The notes under the pieces: model-generated
Database searches by the model: none
Seen by the model: the letters and a program-made list of their open reading frames with translations, nothing else
What the model was told of the DNA's origin: nothing
DNA from: Dyadobacter sp. 3J3
GTDB taxonomy: Bacteria; Bacteroidota; Bacteroidia; Cytophagales; Spirosomataceae
Direction of reading: 5' to 3'
Assembly (NCBI RefSeq): GCF_009801115.1
Contig: NZ_VTOL01000022.1
Span: 1-64,000 of the forward strand
DNA length: 64,000 nt
Part shown: piece by piece, positions 55,882 through 64,000 of the stretch
Numbering within the stretch: the first letter of the stretch is position 1
Layout: every line of letters starts with the position of its first letter
Position numbers and translations under genes: made by a program

Positions 55882-57738
55882 ATGAGGATTTCAAAAAGAG
55901 TATTGTGGCTTGGAGCCGTGTGTGTGGGATTGTGGAATTCGCCGGTAATGGCGACAATACAACAAGAGAAATTAGGAATTATTGGCCCGGATACGCTAGG
56001 AATAGCTGCGGAAGCTGATGAAAATGCCAACATTCCTATGCTTCCTACTGTGGAGGAAATTGGTTTAACGCCAGCTATTCCCGAGGAACTGTTACGCGAA
56101 CGATTCGCGAAACTGGAAAAGTCAATTCCGTTGACCTATCATAAGTCTTCCCACGAATTTGTGGAATACTTTATCTACAAAAAGACAAAGTTCACCATCA
56201 GTATGATGGAGAAAATGCCTCTTTACTTCCCATTATTTGAAAAAACACTTCAGAAATACGGTCTTCCGACAGAGCTGAAATATTTGTCAATGATTGAATC
56301 AGGACTGAATCCAACTGCACTTTCACGAGTAAGAGCAGGTGGATTGTGGCAATTTATGCCTGCAACCGGCCGCGAGTTCGGATTGTACCAGGATAGTTAT
56401 ATTGACGAACGTTTTGAACCTGTAAAAGCAACAGAAGCTGCCTGCCGCTATCTGAAACAACTTTACAATATTTTTGGAGATTGGGAACTGGCTTTGGCCT
56501 CTTATAATACCGGTCCCGGAAATGTGAAACGTGCCATGCGCCGTTCGCATGGAACTACTTTTTGGGGGATTTGGAATGCACTTCCGAAAGAAACAAGGTC
56601 CTATGTGCCTCAATATGTGGCAATGAATTACATGATGAATTATGGAAATGATCATGGAGTTTATGCGCAAAATACTGAATATCAGATCCCTAATGATACT
56701 ATACATGTAAATGGATATATTAACTTAGTGACTTTTTGTGAAACCAGCGGTATTGATTTTGAGGAATTGAATAAATTGAATCCTCAGCTTACCAAGACAG
56801 TTTTACCAGATCAGACACGTGATTTTGTTCTGAAAGTGCCAAGTGTTAAATACACTTATCTGATCAGCAATAGAAATGTGATTATGGATTCCTGCACGCG
56901 CAGATTGCTTCCGTCGGGTGTATTGCTTGCCGGAATTGATAGTGCCAGAGCAGCTTCATTGCAAAAAGGAGCATTTCCATATGCCTACGTTGACGGTGAT
57001 CAGTACGGAAATGAATATGCTGATGGAGTAACGAAAATCCAATCGAAGAAATCTTCGCATATCGTTAAAAGAGGAGAGACTTTACAATCCATTTCGAGAA
57101 GATATGACGTTGCGGTTGCTGAATTGAAGAGATGGAATAATATGCGTAAAAGCGTATTGAAACGTGGTCAACGTCTTGTTTTTTACAAGGATGTAAAGGT
57201 TAAAGTAAAACCTGTGATGGTTGCTGCTAAACCTGAAAAAGTATTGGCTAAAATTGATACCATTGAAAAAGGAGTTTTAGCAGATTCAGAAGGGCAGGAT
57301 GAAACAGAGGAAACTCAGCAGACCGGGAGTGTTACAAAAATTCAGTCGAAAAAAACTTCGCATACCGTTAAAAGAGGCGAAACGCTGGAATCTATTTCAA
57401 GAAAATATAATGTAGAAATCTCGGAACTGAGAAACTGGAATCATATTCGTAAAAGTGCTATCAGAGGTGGACAAAAGCTGATTGTTTACAAAGATGTAAA
57501 AGTAACTGTTCCTGGTACAAGGTTGGCTTCTGCAAAAAATGAAAAGGCCGAGAGAGCAGATAAGGAAGAAACAAGAAAATCAAGACATATCAAAATGCGG
57601 TATCATACTGTACAGCAGGGCGATACTTTATGGAATATCTCACTTCGTTATGGTTTGCCGGTTACAGATTTGAAAAAGGCAAACAAGATCAGAGGAAACG
57701 AGATCAAGCCAGGAATGAAACTAATCGTATCAAGCTAG
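55882..57738 (+). CDS. MltD-like lytic murein transglycosylase with three LysM domains
   Basis: A 618-residue cell-wall enzyme that cleaves peptidoglycan glycan strands. Signal peptide (1-24, ending PVMA), transglycosylase SLT domain (about 120-235) with catalytic Glu139 in LSMIESGLNPTALS and the LWQFMPATGREFG and ALASYNTGPGNVKRA motifs. Then come three LysM motifs near residues 392-436, 495-537 and 573-617. The first two LysM modules and their lead-in (VTKIQSKKSSH / VTKIQSKKTSH) are near-duplicates, a sign of recent internal duplication. It lies 31 bases before ruvA on the same strand. Confidence 0.93.
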   Translation: MRISKRVLWLGAVCVGLWNSPVMATIQQEKLGIIGPDTLGIAAEADENANIPMLPTVEEIGLTPAIPEELLRERFAKLEKSIPLTYHKSSHEFVEYFIYKKTKFTISMMEKMPLYFPLFEKTLQKYGLPTELKYLSMIESGLNPTALSRVRAGGLWQFMPATGREFGLYQDSYIDERFEPVKATEAACRYLKQLYNIFGDWELALASYNTGPGNVKRAMRRSHGTTFWGIWNALPKETRSYVPQYVAMNYMMNYGNDHGVYAQNTEYQIPNDTIHVNGYINLVTFCETSGIDFEELNKLNPQLTKTVLPDQTRDFVLKVPSVKYTYLISNRNVIMDSCTRRLLPSGVLLAGIDSARAASLQKGAFPYAYVDGDQYGNEYADGVTKIQSKKSSHIVKRGETLQSISRRYDVAVAELKRWNNMRKSVLKRGQRLVFYKDVKVKVKPVMVAAKPEKVLAKIDTIEKGVLADSEGQDETEETQQTGSVTKIQSKKTSHTVKRGETLESISRKYNVEISELRNWNHIRKSAIRGGQKLIVYKDVKVTVPGTRLASAKNEKAERADKEETRKSRHIKMRYHTVQQGDTLWNISLRYGLPVTDLKKANKIRGNEIKPGMKLIVSS

Positions 57739-57769
57739 TAATGGCTTTATTAACACACATACTATAATT

Positions 57770-58360
57770 ATGATTGCCTACGTTGATGGAACTGTAACTT
57801 ACAAAGATCCTGCTTTTGCTGTTATTGACATTCAGGGTCTGGGTTATGAAGTTCGTATTTCTTTGCAGACCTACGCTGCTATGCCAGACGTTGGAAAGCG
57901 GTGCAAGCTGGTCACCTATCTGAATATCCGTGAAGACGCACATGTTCTTTTCGGTTTTTTGGAAAATGATGAAAAAAAACTCTTTCTGGATTTAATCAGT
58001 ATTTCGGGAGTAGGTCCTTCAACAGCACTGGTTATGCTTTCTTCTCTTTCGTCTGCTGAGATCCGTCAGGGCATTATTGACGAAGATTTACGGTTGATCC
58101 AGTCCATGAAAGGAATAGGATTGAAAACGGCGCAAAGAGTAATATTGGAATTAGGTGATAAAATGCGCAAAGATGCAATGCTGACTACGGGTGTAAAAAC
58201 ACCTGGCAATTCAAACAATGCACTGAAAAGCGAAGCGCTTGCGGCCTTAGTTACTTTGGGCATTCCAAAGGCGACGGCAGAGAAAAGCGTGGATACGATT
58301 ATCAAACGTGAAGGCTATGAAATAACGGTGGAGCAATTAATTAAACTTGCACTTCGTTAA
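57770..58360 (+). CDS. ruvA: Holliday junction DNA helicase subunit RuvA
   Basis: A 196-residue protein that binds four-way DNA junctions and loads the RuvB motor. The N-terminal OB domain (MIAYVDGTV to about 65), the tandem helix-hairpin-helix motifs (LDLISISGVGPSTALVMLS about 72-90, and LIQSMKGIGLKTAQRVILELG about 104-124) and the C-terminal domain III (about 145-196) are all present. Length is normal. It precedes sprA with 112 bases between, an arrangement recalled from other Bacteroidota. Confidence 0.97.
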   Translation: MIAYVDGTVTYKDPAFAVIDIQGLGYEVRISLQTYAAMPDVGKRCKLVTYLNIREDAHVLFGFLENDEKKLFLDLISISGVGPSTALVMLSSLSSAEIRQGIIDEDLRLIQSMKGIGLKTAQRVILELGDKMRKDAMLTTGVKTPGNSNNALKSEALAALVTLGIPKATAEKSVDTIIKREGYEITVEQLIKLALR

Positions 58361-58391
58361 TCTTGATTTAAACATAATTTTTCTTAAAAAT

Positions 58392-58460
58392 ATGGATGAG
58401 CTCTTTACCGTTTTGTTGAGTATGTTGATAATGATGATTGCAAACTCCCTCTCAAAATAA
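58392..58460 (+). CDS. Possible 22-residue hydrophobic small ORF
   Basis: An ATG-started frame encodes a 22-residue peptide (MDELFTVLLSMLIMMIANSL, ending SK) that is a potential single membrane helix. It fits the gap between ruvA and sprA, ending 12 bases before the sprA start. No ribosome binding site is visible, but these are rare in Bacteroidota. It may be a leader or chance. Confidence 0.3.
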   Translation: MDELFTVLLSMLIMMIANSLSK

Positions 58461-58472
58461 AGATTATTAGCC

Positions 58473-61400
58473 TTGTCATCAACTGTTTACTCATCTCTTT
58501 TTAAGGCTGTAACAATTTCAACCGGAGCGATGCTGCTGGCAACGGCTTCTGTTGACCAAAAGGAATCATATTCTGAGGCGGTTGCCGATTGGGCCATACT
58601 TTCCGATACTATTGGGGATACCACAAAAAAAAATGTGGATCGTGCAGGAAATCAATTGATTATGCGTTGGAAAGATTATTATTCCAACAAGTTTGCACAA
58701 CCCAGGCCAAGATCTCCATTTTACCTTAAAGATCCGGCCAATATTTCAACTTCGATCTTACTGGATAGCAGCGGTAAAATAGCCGTTAGTGAGAATATAA
58801 CGACTCCGACAGGCAATCTGGATTATCGTGCTCCGGAAACCATGGAGCTTGAAACGTATGACAAAGCATTGCAGGATCGTGCGTTTAAAAGTCTGCTTAG
58901 GGAATATTCATCGAGGCAGGATGGCCAGAGTGCCATGGGCGCACGAGGACTTTTGCCAAAACTGGATGTTCCGCCGGCACTTTCTAAAATTCTCGGAGAT
59001 AAATTCCTTGACTTTAAACCAACAGGATTTGTTGCACTGGACCTTGGTGTAATGAACCAGTTTATTGACAACCCGGCTCTTCCAATCCGCCAGAGAAGGA
59101 ATACCAATTTTATTTTCAACGAGCAGATCGCTATTAACTTCAACGCCAACCTGGGTGACAGGCTTGGGTTTTTGACCAACTTTGATACAAAAGCGAGCTT
59201 TAACTTTGAAAACGCATTAAAGCTGAATTTTAAAAATCCAGAGGAAAGTTTTCTGAGAAAAGTAGAAGCAGGAAATATAAACTGGGCTATCAACAGTCAA
59301 TTGATTCCCGGTGTTCAAAATCTTTTTGGTTTAAAAACCGATTTTCAATTTGGACGTTTGAGTGCAACATTTGTAGCATCGCAGCAGCGTTCAAGTAAAG
59401 AACGGATTGTTTTGCGAGGAGGAGCGCAAAGCCGGGATTTTGAAATCCGTGTTGATACTTATGACGAAAACCGCAACTTTTTCCTTTCCCAGTTTTTCAG
59501 GAGCAAATACGAAGCTGCTTTAAAAAATACGCCACAGATTACTTCCGGTATTACCATTACCCGGATGGAGGTTTATGTGACGAATAGAACCACCACAACA
59601 GAATCTTTACGAAACGTGGTCGGTTTTACGGATTTGGGAGAACCTGCACCTTACAGAACCGGTAATACAAATCTCCAGCCAATTCGGTCTAATTTACCAG
59701 CCGATAATGCTACCAACGGATTATTTCAGACACTGGTAAATAATACTGCATTCCGTCAGGTTGATAATACCAATTCTTCAATCACAAGTCTGGGGCTTGA
59801 AAAAACCGTAGATTATGAATTGTTGCGAGGGGCTAAAAAGCTGCTACAAGATCGGGAATATACGTTTCATCCGCAATTAGGATTTATTTCGTTAACTACA
59901 CCATTGAGAAATGACGAGGTTCTGGGTGTGGCTTACGAATATACTTACAATGGAAGATCTTATAAAGTCGGGGAGCTTACGGAGGATTATCAGAATCGTA
60001 AAGATGACGAGGTAATCGCTTTGAAATTAATCAAATCGTCCACAATTCGGAACAATACGAAATTGCCGATGTGGGATTTGATGATGAAAAATGTCTATAC
60101 ACTTGGAACCAGTTCCATTGATAAAACCGGATTTCAACTTCGTGTTATTTATAAAGATGACCTTACCGGGATAGATAATCCCAACTTACAGGAAAGTAAT
60201 CTGGCCAATATTCCATTAATACGCGTCATGGGACTTGACCGTTTGAACCCGGTAAATGATTTACAGCCCGATGGAAATTTTGACTTTGTAGAGGGTGTTA
60301 CCATTGATACAAAAATGGGCCGTGTGTTTTTCCCGGTTCTGGAACCATTCGGATCTAACCTGACATCCAGAATTTCAGATGAGGCATATCGTTCAAAATA
60401 TGTATTCAACGAGCTTTATCGCTCGACGATGATCGATGCGCAGCAAGTAACAACCCGTAATAAATTTTACCTGAAAGGTACGTACCAATCAAGCGGCGGG
60501 ACGGAAGTTTCATTGCCTTATGGTGTTTTGGAAACATCGGTAACGGTGACTTCGGGTGGTGTGCCCTTGGCGGCGGGTTCTGATTATATTGTTGAAGCAC
60601 AAATTGGCCGTGTCCGGATTCTGAATAGCAGTGTGATGAATTCGGGGCGTGAAATTGTGATTGAATACGAACGTCCGGATATGTTCCAGAATCAAATCAG
60701 AACGTTATTGGGAACTCACCTTGACTATGTTTTCAACCGGGATATCAGTTTGGGTATGACAGCGATTCGCTATCATGAAAAACCTGCCGGATTTTTGACA
60801 CGTGTAGCCATCGGCAATGAACCGGTAAACAATACAATGCTTGGTTTTAATATCAACATTCGTAAAAATTTACCTTTCCTGACCCGCTGGCTGGATGCAC
60901 TTCCGTTGTTACAAACAAAGGAAATGTCTTCGATTCAGTTCAAGGGTGAGTTTGCAAAATTACTACCTGGTGTTTCTAAAGAAGTAAATAACCGTTCTCT
61001 TGTGGATGACTTTGAATCGACAAGGACAGTTTATGATTTGGCTCGGCAACCGCAAAAGTGGAGGTTATCCGCGGTGCCTCCAAAATTCCATGAAGGCTTT
61101 GACGGCAAATCGCTGAACTATGGATATAAAAGAGCGAAAATATCTGCTTATGTTGTTGATAACCTTTTCGGAGGATCGGCAGGTTTAGGTGGTACTGCCC
61201 AGCCTCCAACAAATATTACCGAAGCAGATCGCCAGAATTTTTATGAAAGATTATATCTGCCCAAAGATATTTTCCCCGCCAGATCGGTAGCGGGATTGAT
61301 AAACTATCCTCAAAATGTTTTGGATATAGCTTATTATCCTGCGGAACGCGGAATGTACAATTATACATCAGAGCTTGATGCGAATGGTCGTTTGGTTACG

Positions 61401-64000
61401 CCAAAAGCAAACTTCGGTGGATTAAGCAGAGCAATTACCTCTGATAATGACTTTGACAACGCCAACATTGAAAGTATTGAATTCTGGATGCTGGATCCTT
61501 TTATTACGGATGCAGATAAAGGGAAAGTAAATGACGGCTTTGTAAACAAACCGAATACTACGGGTGGAAAGTTAATCTTCAATCTGGGTGATATTTCAGA
61601 AGATGTAATTCCAGACGAACGATATAATTTTGAGAATGGATTACCGATTGCCCCAAAGGTGGTAGGTGACAATGTTGAACAAACCATTTGGGGGCAGGTT
61701 ACGAAATCGCAATACCTGATCAATGCGTTCAGTAACGAGGCAGGGGCACGCCAAAAGCAGGATGTTGGTCTGGATGGATTGAGTAATGAAGAAGAAAGAA
61801 CATTTTTTAAGGAATATCTGGACCGCTTGCCTGCAAACCTGACAGCGGACGCCAAAGCAAAAATACTTGCGGATCCGTCGGGAGATGATTTCAAATATTT
61901 CCTTGGAGCTGACCTGGATGCGGCGGGTTTGTTGGTTCTTCAACGTTATAAGGACTATATCGGAATGGAGAATAACTCTCCGGAAAGTGCAGGTAATGCG
62001 TCAGAAATCACACCTGCCTCAACCAGCATTCCGGACGGGGAAGATATGAATGTTGATAATACCATCAACGATAACGAAGCATACTACCAATATCAGATTG
62101 ATTTGCAGCCAGGCCAACTTAAAGTGGGTAATGGATATATAGTTGATCAAACAACAACAGACGGGCAGAACTGGTATTTGTTCCGGGTTCCCGTAAAAAA
62201 CCCTAATATGCCTAATGTTGGAACGATCAACGGGTTTAAATCTATTCGTTTTATGCGCATGTACCTGACTGATTTTCAACAACCGGTAGTGTTGCGTTTT
62301 GCACAGCTTCAAATGATCGGGCAGCAATATCGTAAATATACCAATAATCTGGACGTGGCCGGGTTGCAGGAAGTTCCTGAACCGTATGATGCCAAGTTTA
62401 CCGTTGGGACAGTAAGTATTGAAGAAAATAGTGGAGCTGCGAAGGATCCGGTGACCGGTGTTACAAAAAAATATGTATATCAATTACCTCCGGGATGGGA
62501 GCGTGATCAGGATTTTACGCAAAGACCAAGTTTGCAGCTTAATGAGCAATCGATGAGTTTGTGTGTTACAGATCTTCGGGATGGTGATTCAAGAGCAGTT
62601 TACAAAAATGTCAATCTTGATCTGTTGTTCCGCAAGCGCCTTAGAATGTACATACACATGCAAAACGATGCGAATGAAAACAGCATGGTAGGTGCATTCA
62701 TGCGCATCGGTACTGACCTAACTCAAAATTATTACGAAATTGATATTTCTAACCTGACGTCAACGGCTGAGGGTGTTATTGACCGTGCATTGATCTGGCC
62801 TGAAAATAATGAACTGAATATCGCCCTGGCAGACCTTGTGCTTGCCAAAACAAATAGAAATAAAGCTATTGGCAGAAATCAGAGTACACCATACGTGATG
62901 ACGACATCGGATGGAAGATATAAAATAACGGTGGTCGGAAATCCGGATTTAAGTGCGGTCCGTGTGATGATGATTGGTATGCGAAATCCAAAATCGGCTG
63001 ACGAACGTTCCAAATCGTTTTGTATCTGGACTGATGAAATGCACGTAGAAGGTTTTGATGACCGCGGCGGCTGGGCGGCTATCGCGCAATTAAATGCAAA
63101 ACTCGCAGATTTTGCTACGGTAACAGCTTCGGGACATATTGAGACTTTCGGTTTTGGCAGTGTTCAGCAGCGGATCGGGGAGCGTTCACGAAACCTGACT
63201 ACGGAATATGGTTTTTCATCCAATATTGCCGTTGATAAATTATTACCTCAGGAATGGGGTTTCAGTATCCCTTTATTTGTAAGCTATGACCGGCGAAATG
63301 TAAAACCGCATTTCGATCCGCTCGACCCCGACGTTTCATTGTCAACCACGCTGGCTAATTTACAATCAGATGAGGAGCGGGATGGATACCGGCGACTTGT
63401 AGAGGAAAATGAGGTCCGGCGAGGGATAAACTTTTCTAACGTTAGGAAAATAAAAACGAAACCCGGAGTCAAAAACCATTTCTTTGATTTTGAAAACTTT
63501 TCCTTTAATTATGCTTTCAGTGATGATACCCGAAGGAATATTCTAACGCAGGAGTATAACCAACGTGCGTACAAAGGAGGAATAAATTATATATTCAGTA
63601 GTCAGCCAAAGCCGTTTGAACCTTTCAAAAAAATGAAAGCAACAAATCGGTATGCAGAGTTTGTCAGGGATTTCAATGTGACATTACTACCAAACATGGT
63701 TTCCTTGCGTGCTGATGTCGATCGCCGCTTTGGCAGAACACAGCTAAGGAATTCTGATCTGACAACGGATGGTCAAGTGCCAATGTTTGAAAAATATTTT
63801 TGGTTTAACCGCTACTATGACTTTGGCTGGAATCTGACCAAAAACATGACTTTGTTATACAATGCTTCTGCGAATTCGATTATTGATGAGCCAATGGGAG
63901 ATCTTAACACGTCGCAAAAGAAAGATTCGCTATGGCGTAATTTCATGAAACTGGGCCGGATCAAGAATTTTAATCAGGAAATAAAGTTAACCTATCGTTT
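58473..64000 (+). CDS. sprA: SprA, type 9 secretion outer membrane translocon (5' part)
   Basis: A large open frame of more than 1842 codons that runs off the right edge without a stop. SprA is the giant outer membrane barrel of the type 9 secretion system and is needed for gliding in relatives; the full protein is about 2,400 residues. Motifs include SPFYLKDPAN, the FPVLEPFG and RPDMFQNQIRTLLG region, and DGNGYQQEY-like patterns are lacking. The start is a TTG at 58473, giving a signal peptide (SSTVYSSLFKAVTISTGAM..ATASV); an ATG at 58530 would give a truncated leader. The synteny with ruvA supports the call. Confidence 0.92.
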   Translation, partial: MSSTVYSSLFKAVTISTGAMLLATASVDQKESYSEAVADWAILSDTIGDTTKKNVDRAGNQLIMRWKDYYSNKFAQPRPRSPFYLKDPANISTSILLDSSGKIAVSENITTPTGNLDYRAPETMELETYDKALQDRAFKSLLREYSSRQDGQSAMGARGLLPKLDVPPALSKILGDKFLDFKPTGFVALDLGVMNQFIDNPALPIRQRRNTNFIFNEQIAINFNANLGDRLGFLTNFDTKASFNFENALKLNFKNPEESFLRKVEAGNINWAINSQLIPGVQNLFGLKTDFQFGRLSATFVASQQRSSKERIVLRGGAQSRDFEIRVDTYDENRNFFLSQFFRSKYEAALKNTPQITSGITITRMEVYVTNRTTTTESLRNVVGFTDLGEPAPYRTGNTNLQPIRSNLPADNATNGLFQTLVNNTAFRQVDNTNSSITSLGLEKTVDYELLRGAKKLLQDREYTFHPQLGFISLTTPLRNDEVLGVAYEYTYNGRSYKVGELTEDYQNRKDDEVIALKLIKSSTIRNNTKLPMWDLMMKNVYTLGTSSIDKTGFQLRVIYKDDLTGIDNPNLQESNLANIPLIRVMGLDRLNPVNDLQPDGNFDFVEGVTIDTKMGRVFFPVLEPFGSNLTSRISDEAYRSKYVFNELYRSTMIDAQQVTTRNKFYLKGTYQSSGGTEVSLPYGVLETSVTVTSGGVPLAAGSDYIVEAQIGRVRILNSSVMNSGREIVIEYERPDMFQNQIRTLLGTHLDYVFNRDISLGMTAIRYHEKPAGFLTRVAIGNEPVNNTMLGFNINIRKNLPFLTRWLDALPLLQTKEMSSIQFKGEFAKLLPGVSKEVNNRSLVDDFESTRTVYDLARQPQKWRLSAVPPKFHEGFDGKSLNYGYKRAKISAYVVDNLFGGSAGLGGTAQPPTNITEADRQNFYERLYLPKDIFPARSVAGLINYPQNVLDIAYYPAERGMYNYTSELDANGRLVTPKANFGGLSRAITSDNDFDNANIESIEFWMLDPFITDADKGKVNDGFVNKPNTTGGKLIFNLGDISEDVIPDERYNFENGLPIAPKVVGDNVEQTIWGQVTKSQYLINAFSNEAGARQKQDVGLDGLSNEEERTFFKEYLDRLPANLTADAKAKILADPSGDDFKYFLGADLDAAGLLVLQRYKDYIGMENNSPESAGNASEITPASTSIPDGEDMNVDNTINDNEAYYQYQIDLQPGQLKVGNGYIVDQTTTDGQNWYLFRVPVKNPNMPNVGTINGFKSIRFMRMYLTDFQQPVVLRFAQLQMIGQQYRKYTNNLDVAGLQEVPEPYDAKFTVGTVSIEENSGAAKDPVTGVTKKYVYQLPPGWERDQDFTQRPSLQLNEQSMSLCVTDLRDGDSRAVYKNVNLDLLFRKRLRMYIHMQNDANENSMVGAFMRIGTDLTQNYYEIDISNLTSTAEGVIDRALIWPENNELNIALADLVLAKTNRNKAIGRNQSTPYVMTTSDGRYKITVVGNPDLSAVRVMMIGMRNPKSADERSKSFCIWTDEMHVEGFDDRGGWAAIAQLNAKLADFATVTASGHIETFGFGSVQQRIGERSRNLTTEYGFSSNIAVDKLLPQEWGFSIPLFVSYDRRNVKPHFDPLDPDVSLSTTLANLQSDEERDGYRRLVEENEVRRGINFSNVRKIKTKPGVKNHFFDFENFSFNYAFSDDTRRNILTQEYNQRAYKGGINYIFSSQPKPFEPFKKMKATNRYAEFVRDFNVTLLPNMVSLRADVDRRFGRTQLRNSDLTTDGQVPMFEKYFWFNRYYDFGWNLTKNMTLLYNASANSIIDEPMGDLNTSQKKDSLWRNFMKLGRIKNFNQEIKLTYR

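Noticed and set aside
58823..59293. 156-codon minus-strand frame inside sprA
   Set aside because: Antisense to the SprA reading frame, with low-complexity Ser/Leu content typical of shadow frames. The same applies to minus-strand frames at 61361-61894 and 62019-62483.
1..64000. tRNA, rRNA or CRISPR array
   Set aside because: I saw no cloverleaf-like GC-rich segments with T-loop motifs and no regularly spaced direct repeats; a tRNAscan-type search would be decisive.

Overview
The window looks like a chromosomal segment of a Bacteroidota bacterium of the Cytophagales/Spirosomaceae kind (Dyadobacter-like is my inference from protein style and low-to-moderate GC, not a search result). Supporting signs are two SusC/SusD pairs, a SprA type 9 secretion gene, Bacteroidota-style promoters (TTTG...TAnnTTTG), scarce Shine-Dalgarno sequences, and a mix of secreted glycosidases and TonB-linked receptors. 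I see no tRNA, rRNA, CRISPR array, transposase or clear prophage.

Region by region. 0-7 kb is a vitamin B12/cobalt locus: cbiA (minus strand), a secreted S15-type hydrolase (minus), then a divergent cobalamin riboswitch in front of a short cobalt/nickel-type permease and a BtuB-like TonB receptor. 7-9.6 kb holds a secreted class II cyclic-nucleotide phosphodiesterase, a DUF72 protein and a cupin. 9.7-18 kb carries a SusD/SusC pair and, upstream on the same strand, an AGE-family (cellobiose 2-epimerase-like) enzyme and a sodium:solute symporter. 18.8-20.6 kb has ilvE and a PduO-type cobalamin adenosyltransferase. 20.8-24.1 kb holds a membrane protein, queA, a Uma2-type nuclease and a BRO-N protein. 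24.2-26 kb is an orphan family 43-like glycosidase with a discoidin domain. 26-40 kb is mostly housekeeping: tyrS, a metallophosphoesterase, recX, a heptosyltransferase-like protein, nrdB, GT2, GNAT, corA, an MFS carrier, yigZ, thiamine pyrophosphokinase, an M1 peptidase and a kelch protein.

40.2-50.8 kb is a compact polysaccharide-utilisation locus: two tandem secreted glucoamylase-like (GH144-like) hydrolases, SusD, SusC, and a membrane-spanning propeller/Y_Y_Y/HTH regulator of the SusR type, all on the minus strand. A good promoter and an 11-bp-spaced direct repeat lie upstream of susC. The remainder is a porin-like protein, mdh, a YkvA protein, tatA, gatA, an mltD-like transglycosylase with three LysM domains, ruvA and the first 5.5 kb of sprA, which runs off the right edge.

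Many gene ends carry clear intrinsic terminators. The most interesting unassigned structures are intergenic: a near-perfect ~51-bp-arm inverted repeat at 1444-1557, a repeat-like arm inside the B12 riboswitch, a LacI-type palindrome near 14.8 kb, the susC-upstream direct repeat, and several start-less coding-like relics. I did not find a convincing entirely new multi-gene system.
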